59,639 nt of DNA from Candidatus Sabulitectum sp. (GTDB lineage Bacteria; Fermentibacterota; Fermentibacteria; Fermentibacterales; JCC-6), in assembly GCA_023139045.1 (NCBI GenBank), contig JAGLOJ010000080.1, positions 1-59,639 of the forward strand, in the 5' to 3' direction. A program made the translations under genes and the position numbers. Shown here in pieces: positions 52,938 to 59,639 of this stretch. Under the pieces are notes generated by a model. That model saw only the letters and a list, made by a program, of their open reading frames with translations. It ran no database searches and had not been told where the DNA came from. The number at the start of each line of letters is the position of its first letter. Positions within the stretch are counted from its first letter, which is position 1.

Positions 52938-54922
52938 TGGCTGACATGATCACCGTAACTATAGACGGTCGTGAAGTTCAGGTAGCACCTGATACAACAA
53001 TACTTGAAGCAGCATTAAAACTGGATATCCACATTCCAACTCTTTGTCACAGCGAACTTGTGGAACCCTATGGTGCATGCCGCCTCTGCACAGTAGAGGT
53101 GAATGAGGGCAGGAATTCAAAGCTGGTCACCAGTTGCAACTACCCGGTGAGAAAAGACTGCACCGTGGATACAAAGAGCGAGAGGGTACTCAGCAACAGA
53201 AAGAACATACTGGCCATGATGATTGCCAGATGGCCCGAGGTTAAGATAATTCAGGATATGGCCAAATTCCATGGCGTAGAGCATCCCGGTTTTGATCATC
53301 CTCAGGTGGACCACAACCCAAACGCATGCATTCTCTGTGGTCTGTGCTCAAGAATATGCGGCCAGGGCATCTGGGAGAACATCATCAACTTCGCCAATCG
53401 CGGTGAAGACAGAACCGTAATGATGCCCTATGACAAGCTCCAGACCCACTGTGTATCCTGCGCTGCCTGTGCAGACATCTGCCCCACCGGCGCAATCACA
53501 ATGACCAGAGATCCCAACCGTCCTCACGATCAGGAGATGATCCGCAGAGCCGGTATGAGGGTAACCAGTGAGATGATTCTCATGGACACCGAGCAGTGCA
53601 ACATGAGAGCAATCGGAACAGCCCACCTTACAGAAATCATGGATGCCTATGACCTGCTACCGGTTAACAACTACCAGTACGGCTCACACCCGGACACGAA
53701 ATACATCGAGAGCAAAGTCTTCATCGACAAGTACATCACACAGGGTGTACCGGATGGCTGCTATCTTGGTTGCTCTATGGCCTGCGCCAAGGCAGCTGAA
53801 GGTTTTGAGCTGAAAACCGGGCCCTACAAGGGCGAAAAAGTTCTTGTGGACGGCCCCGAATATGAAACAGTTGGCGGTTCATCCAACATGGGTGTTTTCG
53901 ATCCCCACTTCCCCATCGAATACAACTTCTACTGTGACACATACGGCCTTGATACAATCAGTTATGCAACAGGTACAGCCTTTGTAATGGAGTGCTTTGA
54001 AGCAGGGGTTCTGGATCTGGAAAAGACAGGCGGGCTTGACCTCAGATTCGGCAACTGGGAAGCGGCAATGGAGCTTCTTCACCAGATGGGCAGAGGTGAA
54101 GGCTTCGGTCTCATTTCCGGTAAGGGCATCCGTTACATGAAGAAGTACTTCGTAGATAACTTTGGAGCTGACCCCGCCTTTGTTTATGACATCGGCATGG
54201 AGTCAAAGGGAATGGAATACTCAGAATATGTAACCAAGGAATCCCTTGCCCAGCAAGGTGGTTACGGCATTGCCCTTAAAGGTGCCCAGCACGACGAAGC
54301 GTGGTTGATATTCATGGACATGGTTAACAAGCAGATCCCCACCTTTGAAGATAAGGCCGAGGCCCTGCACTACTTCCCGATGTGGAGAACCTGGTTCGGT
54401 CTCTGTGGCCTGTGTAAACTTCCCTGGAACGATGTGGAGCCTGCAGACAATGCCGAAACCAGTGAACCGGCCAAGGTTCCCGGTCATGTTCAGGGCTACT
54501 GTGAACTCTTTGAAGGAGTCACAGGAAGACCGCAGACCATGGACAGCCTGATAGTCATGAGCGAAAGGGTATACACCTTCCAGCGTGTATTCAACCTGAA
54601 GATGGGATTCGGCAGAAGAGCACACGATGCTATCCCCTACCGCTCTGCGGGGCCTGTAACCAACCATGAGTATGAGAGCCGTGCGGAAAGATACGACACG
54701 CAGCTCACTGAAGATGTCGGGCTGAATATCACAGACATGTCAACAACCGAGAAGGTTGCAGCCATGCGCAAGTACCGTGAGGGCAGATACGAACAGCTCC
54801 TCGATGCTGTTTACAAACGCCGCGGCTGGACCAATAACGGTGTTCCAACCGTTGCCAAACTCAAAGAGCTGGGAATGGACTTCCCGGATGTTATAGAACT
54901 GGTTAAGAAACACGGAGGCTGA
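52937..54922 (+). CDS. Fusion of NuoG/HydA-type iron-sulfur module with C-terminal domains of aldehyde oxidoreductase
   Basis: 661 residues. Residues 1-75 are a [2Fe-2S] domain (C37, C48, C51, C67). Residues 125-190 hold two [4Fe-4S] motifs (C131, C134, C137, C182 and C172, C175, C178, C141). The rest (about 215-661) matches AOR domains 2 and 3. IGTAHLTEIMDAYDLLPVNN is followed by cluster ligands C275, C279 and C283 (GCYLGCSMAC) with a fourth Cys at 490 or 493 (FGLCGLCK). The active-site strand VDGPEYET is near residue 308. It lacks AOR domain 1, which is the separate gene at 49796. The only reading is a complex in which electrons pass from the tungsten site through these clusters to the NuoEF-like pair. 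Confidence 0.9.
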   Translation: MADMITVTIDGREVQVAPDTTILEAALKLDIHIPTLCHSELVEPYGACRLCTVEVNEGRNSKLVTSCNYPVRKDCTVDTKSERVLSNRKNILAMMIARWPEVKIIQDMAKFHGVEHPGFDHPQVDHNPNACILCGLCSRICGQGIWENIINFANRGEDRTVMMPYDKLQTHCVSCAACADICPTGAITMTRDPNRPHDQEMIRRAGMRVTSEMILMDTEQCNMRAIGTAHLTEIMDAYDLLPVNNYQYGSHPDTKYIESKVFIDKYITQGVPDGCYLGCSMACAKAAEGFELKTGPYKGEKVLVDGPEYETVGGSSNMGVFDPHFPIEYNFYCDTYGLDTISYATGTAFVMECFEAGVLDLEKTGGLDLRFGNWEAAMELLHQMGRGEGFGLISGKGIRYMKKYFVDNFGADPAFVYDIGMESKGMEYSEYVTKESLAQQGGYGIALKGAQHDEAWLIFMDMVNKQIPTFEDKAEALHYFPMWRTWFGLCGLCKLPWNDVEPADNAETSEPAKVPGHVQGYCELFEGVTGRPQTMDSLIVMSERVYTFQRVFNLKMGFGRRAHDAIPYRSAGPVTNHEYESRAERYDTQLTEDVGLNITDMSTTEKVAAMRKYREGRYEQLLDAVYKRRGWTNNGVPTVAKLKELGMDFPDVIELVKKHGG

Positions 54923-54941
54923 CGCTGATACAGCCACAATA

Positions 54942-54973
54942 AATCCCCCCGGTTAACGCCGGGGGGATTTTGT
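54942..54973 (+). terminator. Rho-independent terminator of the aldehyde oxidoreductase unit
   Basis: AATCCCCCCGG (54942-54952) and CCGGGGGGATT (54959-54969) form an 11-bp GC-rich stem with a 6-base loop, followed by TTTGTTTT. It lies 20 bases after the last stop and closes the four-gene transcript. Confidence 0.9.
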
Positions 54974-55018
54974 TTTACAGAAAGATTACAGCACTGGCGA
55001 TGATTTTTCAGGTAATAA

Positions 55019-55405
55019 CTACTCCGTATCTTTCTTCGGAATTGTAAACTGATCATTCTGAAAGTGTTCACCGCCCAGCCAGATGTCTATCTTGATACCA
55101 CTGCCAATACTTGAGACATCACAATGCTTCACCTGCCAGCCCAGCAGATTCAGACGGGAAGCTCCCAGCATGTCGTGACCGGTCATGGAACCGTAATATC
55201 CCGCCAGTTCCGGTCTCTTCCGGCTGTTCAGAGCAAGGTCTATTTTCTTGATCTCCTCATCAGTGTGAGGATTTTCATCCAAAACGCAGAGATGGAGCCC
55301 GTTCTCCTCCTGATGAAGGGAGATGACCAGCCGTCTAGGATCACTCTCCAGCAGGAAATTCGATATTTCACCTATCAGATGAAGGATCAGATCTTTTCTT
55401 TTCAT
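55019..55405 (-). CDS. Small protein with a degenerate histidine-kinase-like ATPase look
   Basis: About 128 residues from ATG 55405 (GGAG 9 bases upstream), with a second ATG at 55411. The pattern helix, strand (LVISLHQEENGLHLCVLDE), helix, then GASRLNLLGWQVKHCDVSSIGSGIKIDIWL recalls an HATPase fold without clear N or G boxes. This is a weak resemblance. It lies 18-24 bases after the DUF1576 gene and is probably co-transcribed, so it may regulate or sense for that membrane protein. Confidence 0.5.
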   Translation of the reverse strand: MKRKDLILHLIGEISNFLLESDPRRLVISLHQEENGLHLCVLDENPHTDEEIKKIDLALNSRKRPELAGYYGSMTGHDMLGASRLNLLGWQVKHCDVSSIGSGIKIDIWLGGEHFQNDQFTIPKKDTE

Positions 55406-55428
55406 TGTCATTTACTCCAAAAAGTTGG

Positions 55429-56637
55429 TCACTTGAAATCAGAATTCCTGGAGCGATACCAAGCAATAACTGAAACTATCAGTGTGGCGGTCAGACCGCC
55501 CGCAAAACCATTGTTGTAGAGGTTCATACCACCCTGCCATGATCCTGTCTGGTGAACAAGAACCAGGTGAATAAATCCGGCGATAAGACCGGTGAAAATT
55601 CCAAATGCCCCTGCAAGTGGTGCGAGGGTGGTACAGAAGATCACTGCCAGAAGCACTCCGGGGGCGGTGAGTGATTTACCGAAAACCAGCGATGCTGCAA
55701 TCACTCCGATTACCACCGGCCATGAGTTTTTCAGGTGTGTACCGAAGGCACCAAAACCCATGATAGTCAGGAGTCCTCCGATCGTAGGACCGTTAAAATC
55801 CCCCCCAATCAGCAATATGTAAGCGGAGCCAATAAGACCGATCAGACCAGAGTTGATGAGGGCTCCCTCCATAGACTCCAGATCCATGAAGTCTGAAGGA
55901 AGACGACCAGTGTGCTTCTGGATGGCAGCCAGATCCCTCAGACCTTTCTTTCCCCCGGAAAACAGCCCGGTGAGGATCAAAATGACTGAAAGAAGAGGAA
56001 CCATAAATATCAGTATTGCCGAGTTCCCTGTATGCCACAACATCAGACCCTCAAAAGTGTATCCTCCGGCCCTGAAAAGAGCAGCAGCGAACAGAGCGAA
56101 AAAACCGCATGAAAGCCCAAGATTGTAAAGACTGTACCCCTGATGGAAATGAAGCACAGAAACAGCGATGGCCGGAAGTATGAAGCCTGTGGCAATCCCC
56201 GCGCAGGTTCCAACGGCAACAGCAGACAATCCAGTGAGACCCAACTCCACTGTGACCATGCTGACTAGAGGCCCGAGAGCAGTTCCGAACAGAGCAATTA
56301 TCAGGTATTCGGAAAAGGTCTTGCCAACCAGCTTTCCAGCAAGGTAAACTCCGAAGATTATGGGTAGGATATTCACCGGTGTTTTTCCAAAAAGCGCAAA
56401 ACCCATCATGGTAAAAAGTGCGGCAAAAGTGGCACCGGACAACTGAACTTTCGCAATCAGAATAAGAATCAACCCGGTAATTCCCACCGCCGCGGCATTG
56501 ATAAGAGAAGCTCCGATGCCTCTTTCGTATATGTAGTCACTGATGAGTCTCGCCGGTCGAAACTGCAAGTCGAGGAATCCGGAGAAAGCCCTACCTGCTC
56601 CATCCGCGACAATTCCGGTGATAATGAAAGAAGACAT
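55429..56637 (-). CDS. DUF1576 family membrane protein
   Basis: 402 residues with about ten to eleven membrane helices in two related halves. Each half carries a GFALFGK/GFGAFGTH-type turn (TMMGFALFGKTPVNILPI and TIMGFGAFGTHLKNSWPVV), and HFHQGYSLYNLGLSCGF and GGMNLYNNGFAGG are the repeated end motifs. This matches DUF1576. The frame is open a little further upstream (LLFLLVFIM) without a standard start. A transport function is likely but the substrate is unknown. Confidence 0.8.
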   Translation of the reverse strand: MSSFIITGIVADGAGRAFSGFLDLQFRPARLISDYIYERGIGASLINAAAVGITGLILILIAKVQLSGATFAALFTMMGFALFGKTPVNILPIIFGVYLAGKLVGKTFSEYLIIALFGTALGPLVSMVTVELGLTGLSAVAVGTCAGIATGFILPAIAVSVLHFHQGYSLYNLGLSCGFFALFAAALFRAGGYTFEGLMLWHTGNSAILIFMVPLLSVILILTGLFSGGKKGLRDLAAIQKHTGRLPSDFMDLESMEGALINSGLIGLIGSAYILLIGGDFNGPTIGGLLTIMGFGAFGTHLKNSWPVVIGVIAASLVFGKSLTAPGVLLAVIFCTTLAPLAGAFGIFTGLIAGFIHLVLVHQTGSWQGGMNLYNNGFAGGLTATLIVSVIAWYRSRNSDFK

Positions 56638-56699
56638 AATGAAAACAAGCAGGAACAGCAGCGTCTTGTTCTGGTTGACTATAACATTCTCCCTGTCTA

Positions 56700-57995
56700 T
56701 TGAAATTCGATTTCAGACATTCGGATATCTGCTTACAATGCAGTCCGTCAGTCCCCATTTTCGATTTGAACTATGATACTACCTGTCACTCAGCCCGGTC
56801 AATTCCACGAATTACTGAGAATTTCATTCGTATTTGTGGCGCTTTCTTATACCGTAAAAACCGTTGCATAGTAAGTAAATTCTTCTGGAAGGGGTCTCAA
56901 TGGGTAGATCAAAGATTGAGCGATGGCGCAGTCAAGCTGATAAAGAGAGTTGCTGTCTATGCTGGTGCACTTTTCATTATCGCAGCACTACTGGCAGACA
57001 TTACAGGAATGAGCATTGGCAAAGGTATCAGTCTGAATCAGATAGCATTCTTCATAACAGGTGTACTGCTTATCACAGCAGGCCTTCTGGGAAGACGTTT
57101 TCCAGGTTGTTACAGAGCAACTGCAGCGATTCTGCTTAATGTTGCCCTAAATACTCCAGTGCTGGGAGTTTTTGCACCGTATGTTATGTGGAGATCAAAT
57201 CCTGCATGCAGCAACTACAGCTGCAGTATTGATGATTCCGGTTACAGGGTCACCCCTGGGATTTCCTCCTCCTGTGACGCATACCAGATCTTTCTTCTTG
57301 GAGGTTCAGCCATGTGGGGTACTGGAGTTTCTGACCAGGAAACTATTGCGGGACACCTTCAAACCATCCTTAACAGACAAGCATACTGTCCTGTCAAGAT
57401 ATCCAATCTCGCTCAGCCGGCATTCAGTTCAACCCAGGAGCTGATAGAACTCATTTTGCAGCTCAGAAACGGGAATGTACCGGACATGGTCATTTTCTAC
57501 GACGGTTTCAATGAAGTGTGGACCGCCTACGAATCAGGGCTGGCAGGTAGACTCTTTGGAGAACGCGAAATAGCAGCACGTTTTGAGCAAAGAGAAACAG
57601 TGCTTTCAATTCAGCAGGCCGGGGAACGATTTCTCCGTGAGTTGAACTCGTGGCTGCTCATTTCATCAATCTGGAGCAGAGTTAAAACCGCTGAATCTGA
57701 AATCACAAAGCAGGTATACACTTCCTTCGCTGTTGAGGCCGATTCTCTCTCAAAAAATGTAGTTAATCTCTATAAAGCAAACATGAGTTTAGTTGAAGTC
57801 CTCTCAACGAATTATGGTTTTATATACACTGCTGTCTGGCAACCCTCAATATGGTATGGTGATAAAGAGCTAACGGATTTTGAGAAAAATATCTATCAGT
57901 CAGGGGTTTATTTCTCCAGCACGGGGGGAGACTCAGCCTTCTATGATCTATACGGTCTGACAGTTGGCGATAGGCCGACAGGAAGAAATGGTTGA
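56700..57995 (+). CDS. Membrane-anchored SGNH-hydrolase-like protein, C-terminally truncated
   Basis: The open frame is 431 codons, but the first 75 or so look non-coding and the true start is unclear. Three membrane segments (AVYAGALFIIAALLADITG, AFFITGVLLITAGLL, AAILLNVALNTPVLG) precede a periplasmic SGNH-like domain: LLGGSAMWGTGV (Ser nucleophile block), VKISNLAQPAFSS and VIFYDGFNEVW (Asn block). The usual final Asp-x-x-His block is missing because the frame ends at FYDLYGLTVGD, directly before the SPASM fragment at 58033. A deletion probably fused the two. Function as esterase or acetyltransferase partner cannot be judged. Confidence 0.55.
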   Translation: MKFDFRHSDICLQCSPSVPIFDLNYDTTCHSARSIPRITENFIRICGAFLYRKNRCIVSKFFWKGSQWVDQRLSDGAVKLIKRVAVYAGALFIIAALLADITGMSIGKGISLNQIAFFITGVLLITAGLLGRRFPGCYRATAAILLNVALNTPVLGVFAPYVMWRSNPACSNYSCSIDDSGYRVTPGISSSCDAYQIFLLGGSAMWGTGVSDQETIAGHLQTILNRQAYCPVKISNLAQPAFSSTQELIELILQLRNGNVPDMVIFYDGFNEVWTAYESGLAGRLFGEREIAARFEQRETVLSIQQAGERFLRELNSWLLISSIWSRVKTAESEITKQVYTSFAVEADSLSKNVVNLYKANMSLVEVLSTNYGFIYTAVWQPSIWYGDKELTDFEKNIYQSGVYFSSTGGDSAFYDLYGLTVGDRPTGRNG

Positions 57996-58032
57996 TACTT
58001 GACGCTACAGTAAAATAAACGTAGATAGGTGA

Positions 58033-58347
58033 CACTCAGACCGGCGAGGCAAGCTGTGTGAAGGATTGATTTGTCGGGGGCATCATCTATGGAATTTGTT
58101 TGATTATTGTAATGGATCAAACAATGACTGTAACAATTGCTGGGCAGTATATCTATGTGGTTTATGCTATTTGTCAGCAAATGACAATCAAAATGAGTTT
58201 AACTTGTCTTTAAAGAGACAATCATGTAAAACACAAAGAGCCCAAACAGAATTGGCATTAAGTAGAGTAATGCAAATATCAGAAATTGATGAGAATTATC
58301 TACAGGAACGATTAGATAGGATGGATGTTTATTATAGCGCAAACTAA
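58033..58347 (+). pseudogene. C-terminal SPASM fragment of a radical SAM maturase
   Basis: The frame is open from 58033, with a TTG at 58066 but no ribosome binding site. It encodes FDYCNGSNNDCNNCWAVYLC and GLCY, a SPASM-type Cys cluster in which the last spacing is C-x2-C instead of the usual C-x3-C, followed by a helical tail of about 60 residues. The radical SAM core is missing. Its stop is 44 bases before a 6-bladed propeller lipoprotein gene, the same gene order as at 5455-7061. Confidence 0.6.
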
Positions 58348-58391
58348 TTAATAATTGATATATAAATATTGGGATGAATTAAGGATAATGA

Positions 58392-59456
58392 ATGAAATGT
58401 ACAGATGAGAATAAGGATACATTCAAGCCAACAGGAAATATAATAGTGAAGTCATTAGGATTAAGTGTGATGTTTTTCTCTATTCTATTTCTTACAGGCA
58501 TATCTTGTGAGAATGAAGTTGATCAGATCGAGATGATATCATTAGAGAATGTAATGATGATTGATGGAAGCAGCGATCCTTGTAATATATTTACTCCCAT
58601 TGATATATCTCTAGATGGCAATGGGAATATATTCATCCTGGATCCAATCACCATGACAATACTAAAGTTCAGTTCAGCAGGTGAATTCCTGAATTCATTT
58701 GGAGGAATTGGAGAAGCTCCATGGGAATTTGGCCGCACTGGTTTCAATTTCGATATAGATAATACTGGTAGAGTGTACGTAATTGACCTTCCCAATATCG
58801 TTAAGGTATTCTCCAATGATGGAGAGTTCCTGAATAACATCAACGTTGATTTGGGCCGAGTATTCGATGTAGCAGTGTTGGATTCAAGTCGGATTTTTGT
58901 CAGCGGCCATCCAAACGTACTTTTATTGTCCGAAACGACAGATAATCCTGCTGCATTTCGCATCAATACCAATGGAGAAGTACTAAATGAATATGGAAGT
59001 CTTCATGCGGAGGTTGAGGATTTAGGGTTGAAAATTATGTTATTTGATTGTGCAATCGATGTTGACCAGGATAATTCCTTGTATTTCACAAGTGTTGGTG
59101 AGTACAAAGTACAAAAATACAGCTCATCTGGTGATTTGATCTGGGAAACTGATGGTCCGATGGAATTTGAGCCATATACAATCTCGTATGGAGAAGATGG
59201 ATCAGAGCTTGTTCCTGTCGTTATGGATTTGGATTATGAAGATAATCGAGTATTTGTGCTATGGGCTCAAGGTGTAACAGATAATGGATACCGTGTAGAT
59301 GTATTTGATTCTGATGATGGTAATCTAGAAGGCTACTTTTATACTCTTGTACCTTCGCAAGCGAGGAACTGGTCTATTGAGATAAATGCTAATCATTTCT
59401 TCGTTGTAGATTACGAAAATGCTTTTATTCATAGATATGATATGATATTTCAATAG
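58392..59456 (+). CDS. 6-bladed beta-propeller lipoprotein, second copy
   Basis: 354 residues. The ATG is 6 bases behind AAGGA. The signal segment (about 18-39) ends with a GISC lipobox-like Cys. Propeller blades repeat as ISLDGNGNIFILDPITMTIL, GIGEAPWEFGRTGF, FDIDNTGRVYVIDLP and AIDVDQDNSLYFTS. It is of the same class as the protein at 5904-7061, though divergent. Both are preceded by SPASM maturase remnants. Codon use is AT-richer than the central part of the window. Surface or periplasmic location expected, partner unknown. Confidence 0.7.
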   Translation: MKCTDENKDTFKPTGNIIVKSLGLSVMFFSILFLTGISCENEVDQIEMISLENVMMIDGSSDPCNIFTPIDISLDGNGNIFILDPITMTILKFSSAGEFLNSFGGIGEAPWEFGRTGFNFDIDNTGRVYVIDLPNIVKVFSNDGEFLNNINVDLGRVFDVAVLDSSRIFVSGHPNVLLLSETTDNPAAFRINTNGEVLNEYGSLHAEVEDLGLKIMLFDCAIDVDQDNSLYFTSVGEYKVQKYSSSGDLIWETDGPMEFEPYTISYGEDGSELVPVVMDLDYEDNRVFVLWAQGVTDNGYRVDVFDSDDGNLEGYFYTLVPSQARNWSIEINANHFFVVDYENAFIHRYDMIFQ

Positions 59457-59494
59457 TAATGTTCTTTACTAAGATGGGCTTATCCCAGAATGCC

Positions 59495-59639
59495 CTATAA
59501 ATAACATATAGGGATAACCATTCGCATCAAGAGAAATAGACCCAGACCATTATAGTCAAACCTTTCAGCTGTACGAGACCACCTTGGCTGGCCAGGAGCA
59601 TTTCCTTTCTTACGCGGCCGGGTAGGCCGGAGGAATCTC
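59495..59639 (-). other. Open frame entering from the right edge
   Basis: On the minus strand a frame is open from the window edge to TAG at 59497-59495, reading RPRKKGNAPGQPRWSRTAER and a hydrophobic end. I recognise no family. It could be the end of a larger gene outside the window. A 7-bp inverted repeat (59493-59499 with 59507-59513) overlaps the stop but lacks a T run. Confidence 0.25.

Noticed and set aside
59493-59513. Inverted repeat CCCTATA/TATAGGG as a terminator for the last propeller gene
   Set aside because: The stem is weak and AT-rich, no T run follows on the plus strand, and it overlaps an open frame on the other strand.
1-59639. CRISPR arrays, rRNA genes, prophage or classical defence islands
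   Set aside because: No regularly spaced repeats, no rRNA-like stretches and no phage structural or defence-nuclease genes were recognised in the window.

Overview
The window looks like a chromosomal contig from an uncultured, strictly anaerobic bacterium of the FCB group. Candidate phyla such as Fermentibacterota are a plausible home, but this is inference and no marker gene here fixes it. Supporting signs are secreted proteins with a type-A-like C-terminal sorting/FlgD-like domain (8979-10706, 7625-8706), 6-bladed beta-propeller lipoproteins, an oxygen-sensitive class III ribonucleotide reductase (nrdD/nrdG), an NAD-linked tungsten-type aldehyde oxidoreductase cluster, and the absence of any respiratory or oxygen-using gene. 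A tRNA-Sec gene shows that the organism uses selenocysteine.

Layout. 1-4.9 kb: a PadR regulator with a HAAS/sensor membrane protein and a small membrane protein, divergent from a soluble PAS/GAF/HD-GYP c-di-GMP phosphodiesterase. 4.9-8.7 kb: a decayed zone with a SlyD pseudogene, a frameshifted SPASM maturase, a beta-propeller lipoprotein, a second SPASM scrap joined to a DUF3795 scrap, and a frameshifted secreted protein. 9-14.7 kb: a secreted Ycf48-like propeller and a giant cyclase-ATPase-TPR protein whose N-terminus is thrown out of frame by an 8-bp tandem duplication. 14.9-24.4 kb: tRNA-Arg, hemW, a lipoprotein, lepA, a hexapeptide acetyltransferase, alpha-glucan phosphorylase and a HEAT-repeat protein. 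24.5-26.4 kb: tRNA-Sec with its terminator, a gutted Tn5-like (IS4) transposase and a broken sugar transferase. 26.5-32.7 kb: methyltransferase, GNAT, a secreted protein, an S41 peptidase and an ISKra4-type element with clear inverted repeats. 32.8-42.7 kb: housekeeping genes on the minus strand (tcdA, tatD, yitT family, guaA, purF, pyrG, response regulator-HD-GYP, cutC, EamA transporter). 42.8-46.7 kb: tandem NrdR-like boxes, nrdD, a separately encoded glycyl-radical tail, nrdG, and a convergent thiF-like gene. 46.8-49.8 kb: a GT-C-like membrane protein and a zone of transposase and gene scraps. 49.8-54.97 kb: a tight four-gene unit ending in a strong terminator. 55-59.6 kb: a DUF1576 membrane protein with a small partner, a truncated SGNH-like protein, another SPASM scrap and another beta-propeller lipoprotein.

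The most interesting unit is 49796-54922. An aldehyde:ferredoxin oxidoreductase (AOR) is cut at its domain boundary: the N-terminal cofactor domain is a stand-alone gene, and the C-terminal catalytic domains are fused behind a NuoG/HydA-type iron-sulfur module. NuoE- and NuoF-like genes lie between the halves. This predicts a soluble, NAD(H)-linked and possibly electron-bifurcating tungsten aldehyde oxidoreductase. Next in interest are the detached NrdD glycyl-radical tail at an A-rich stop/start overlap, and the repeated pairing of SPASM maturase remnants with 6-bladed propeller lipoproteins, which suggests a peptide-modification cassette now decaying here.
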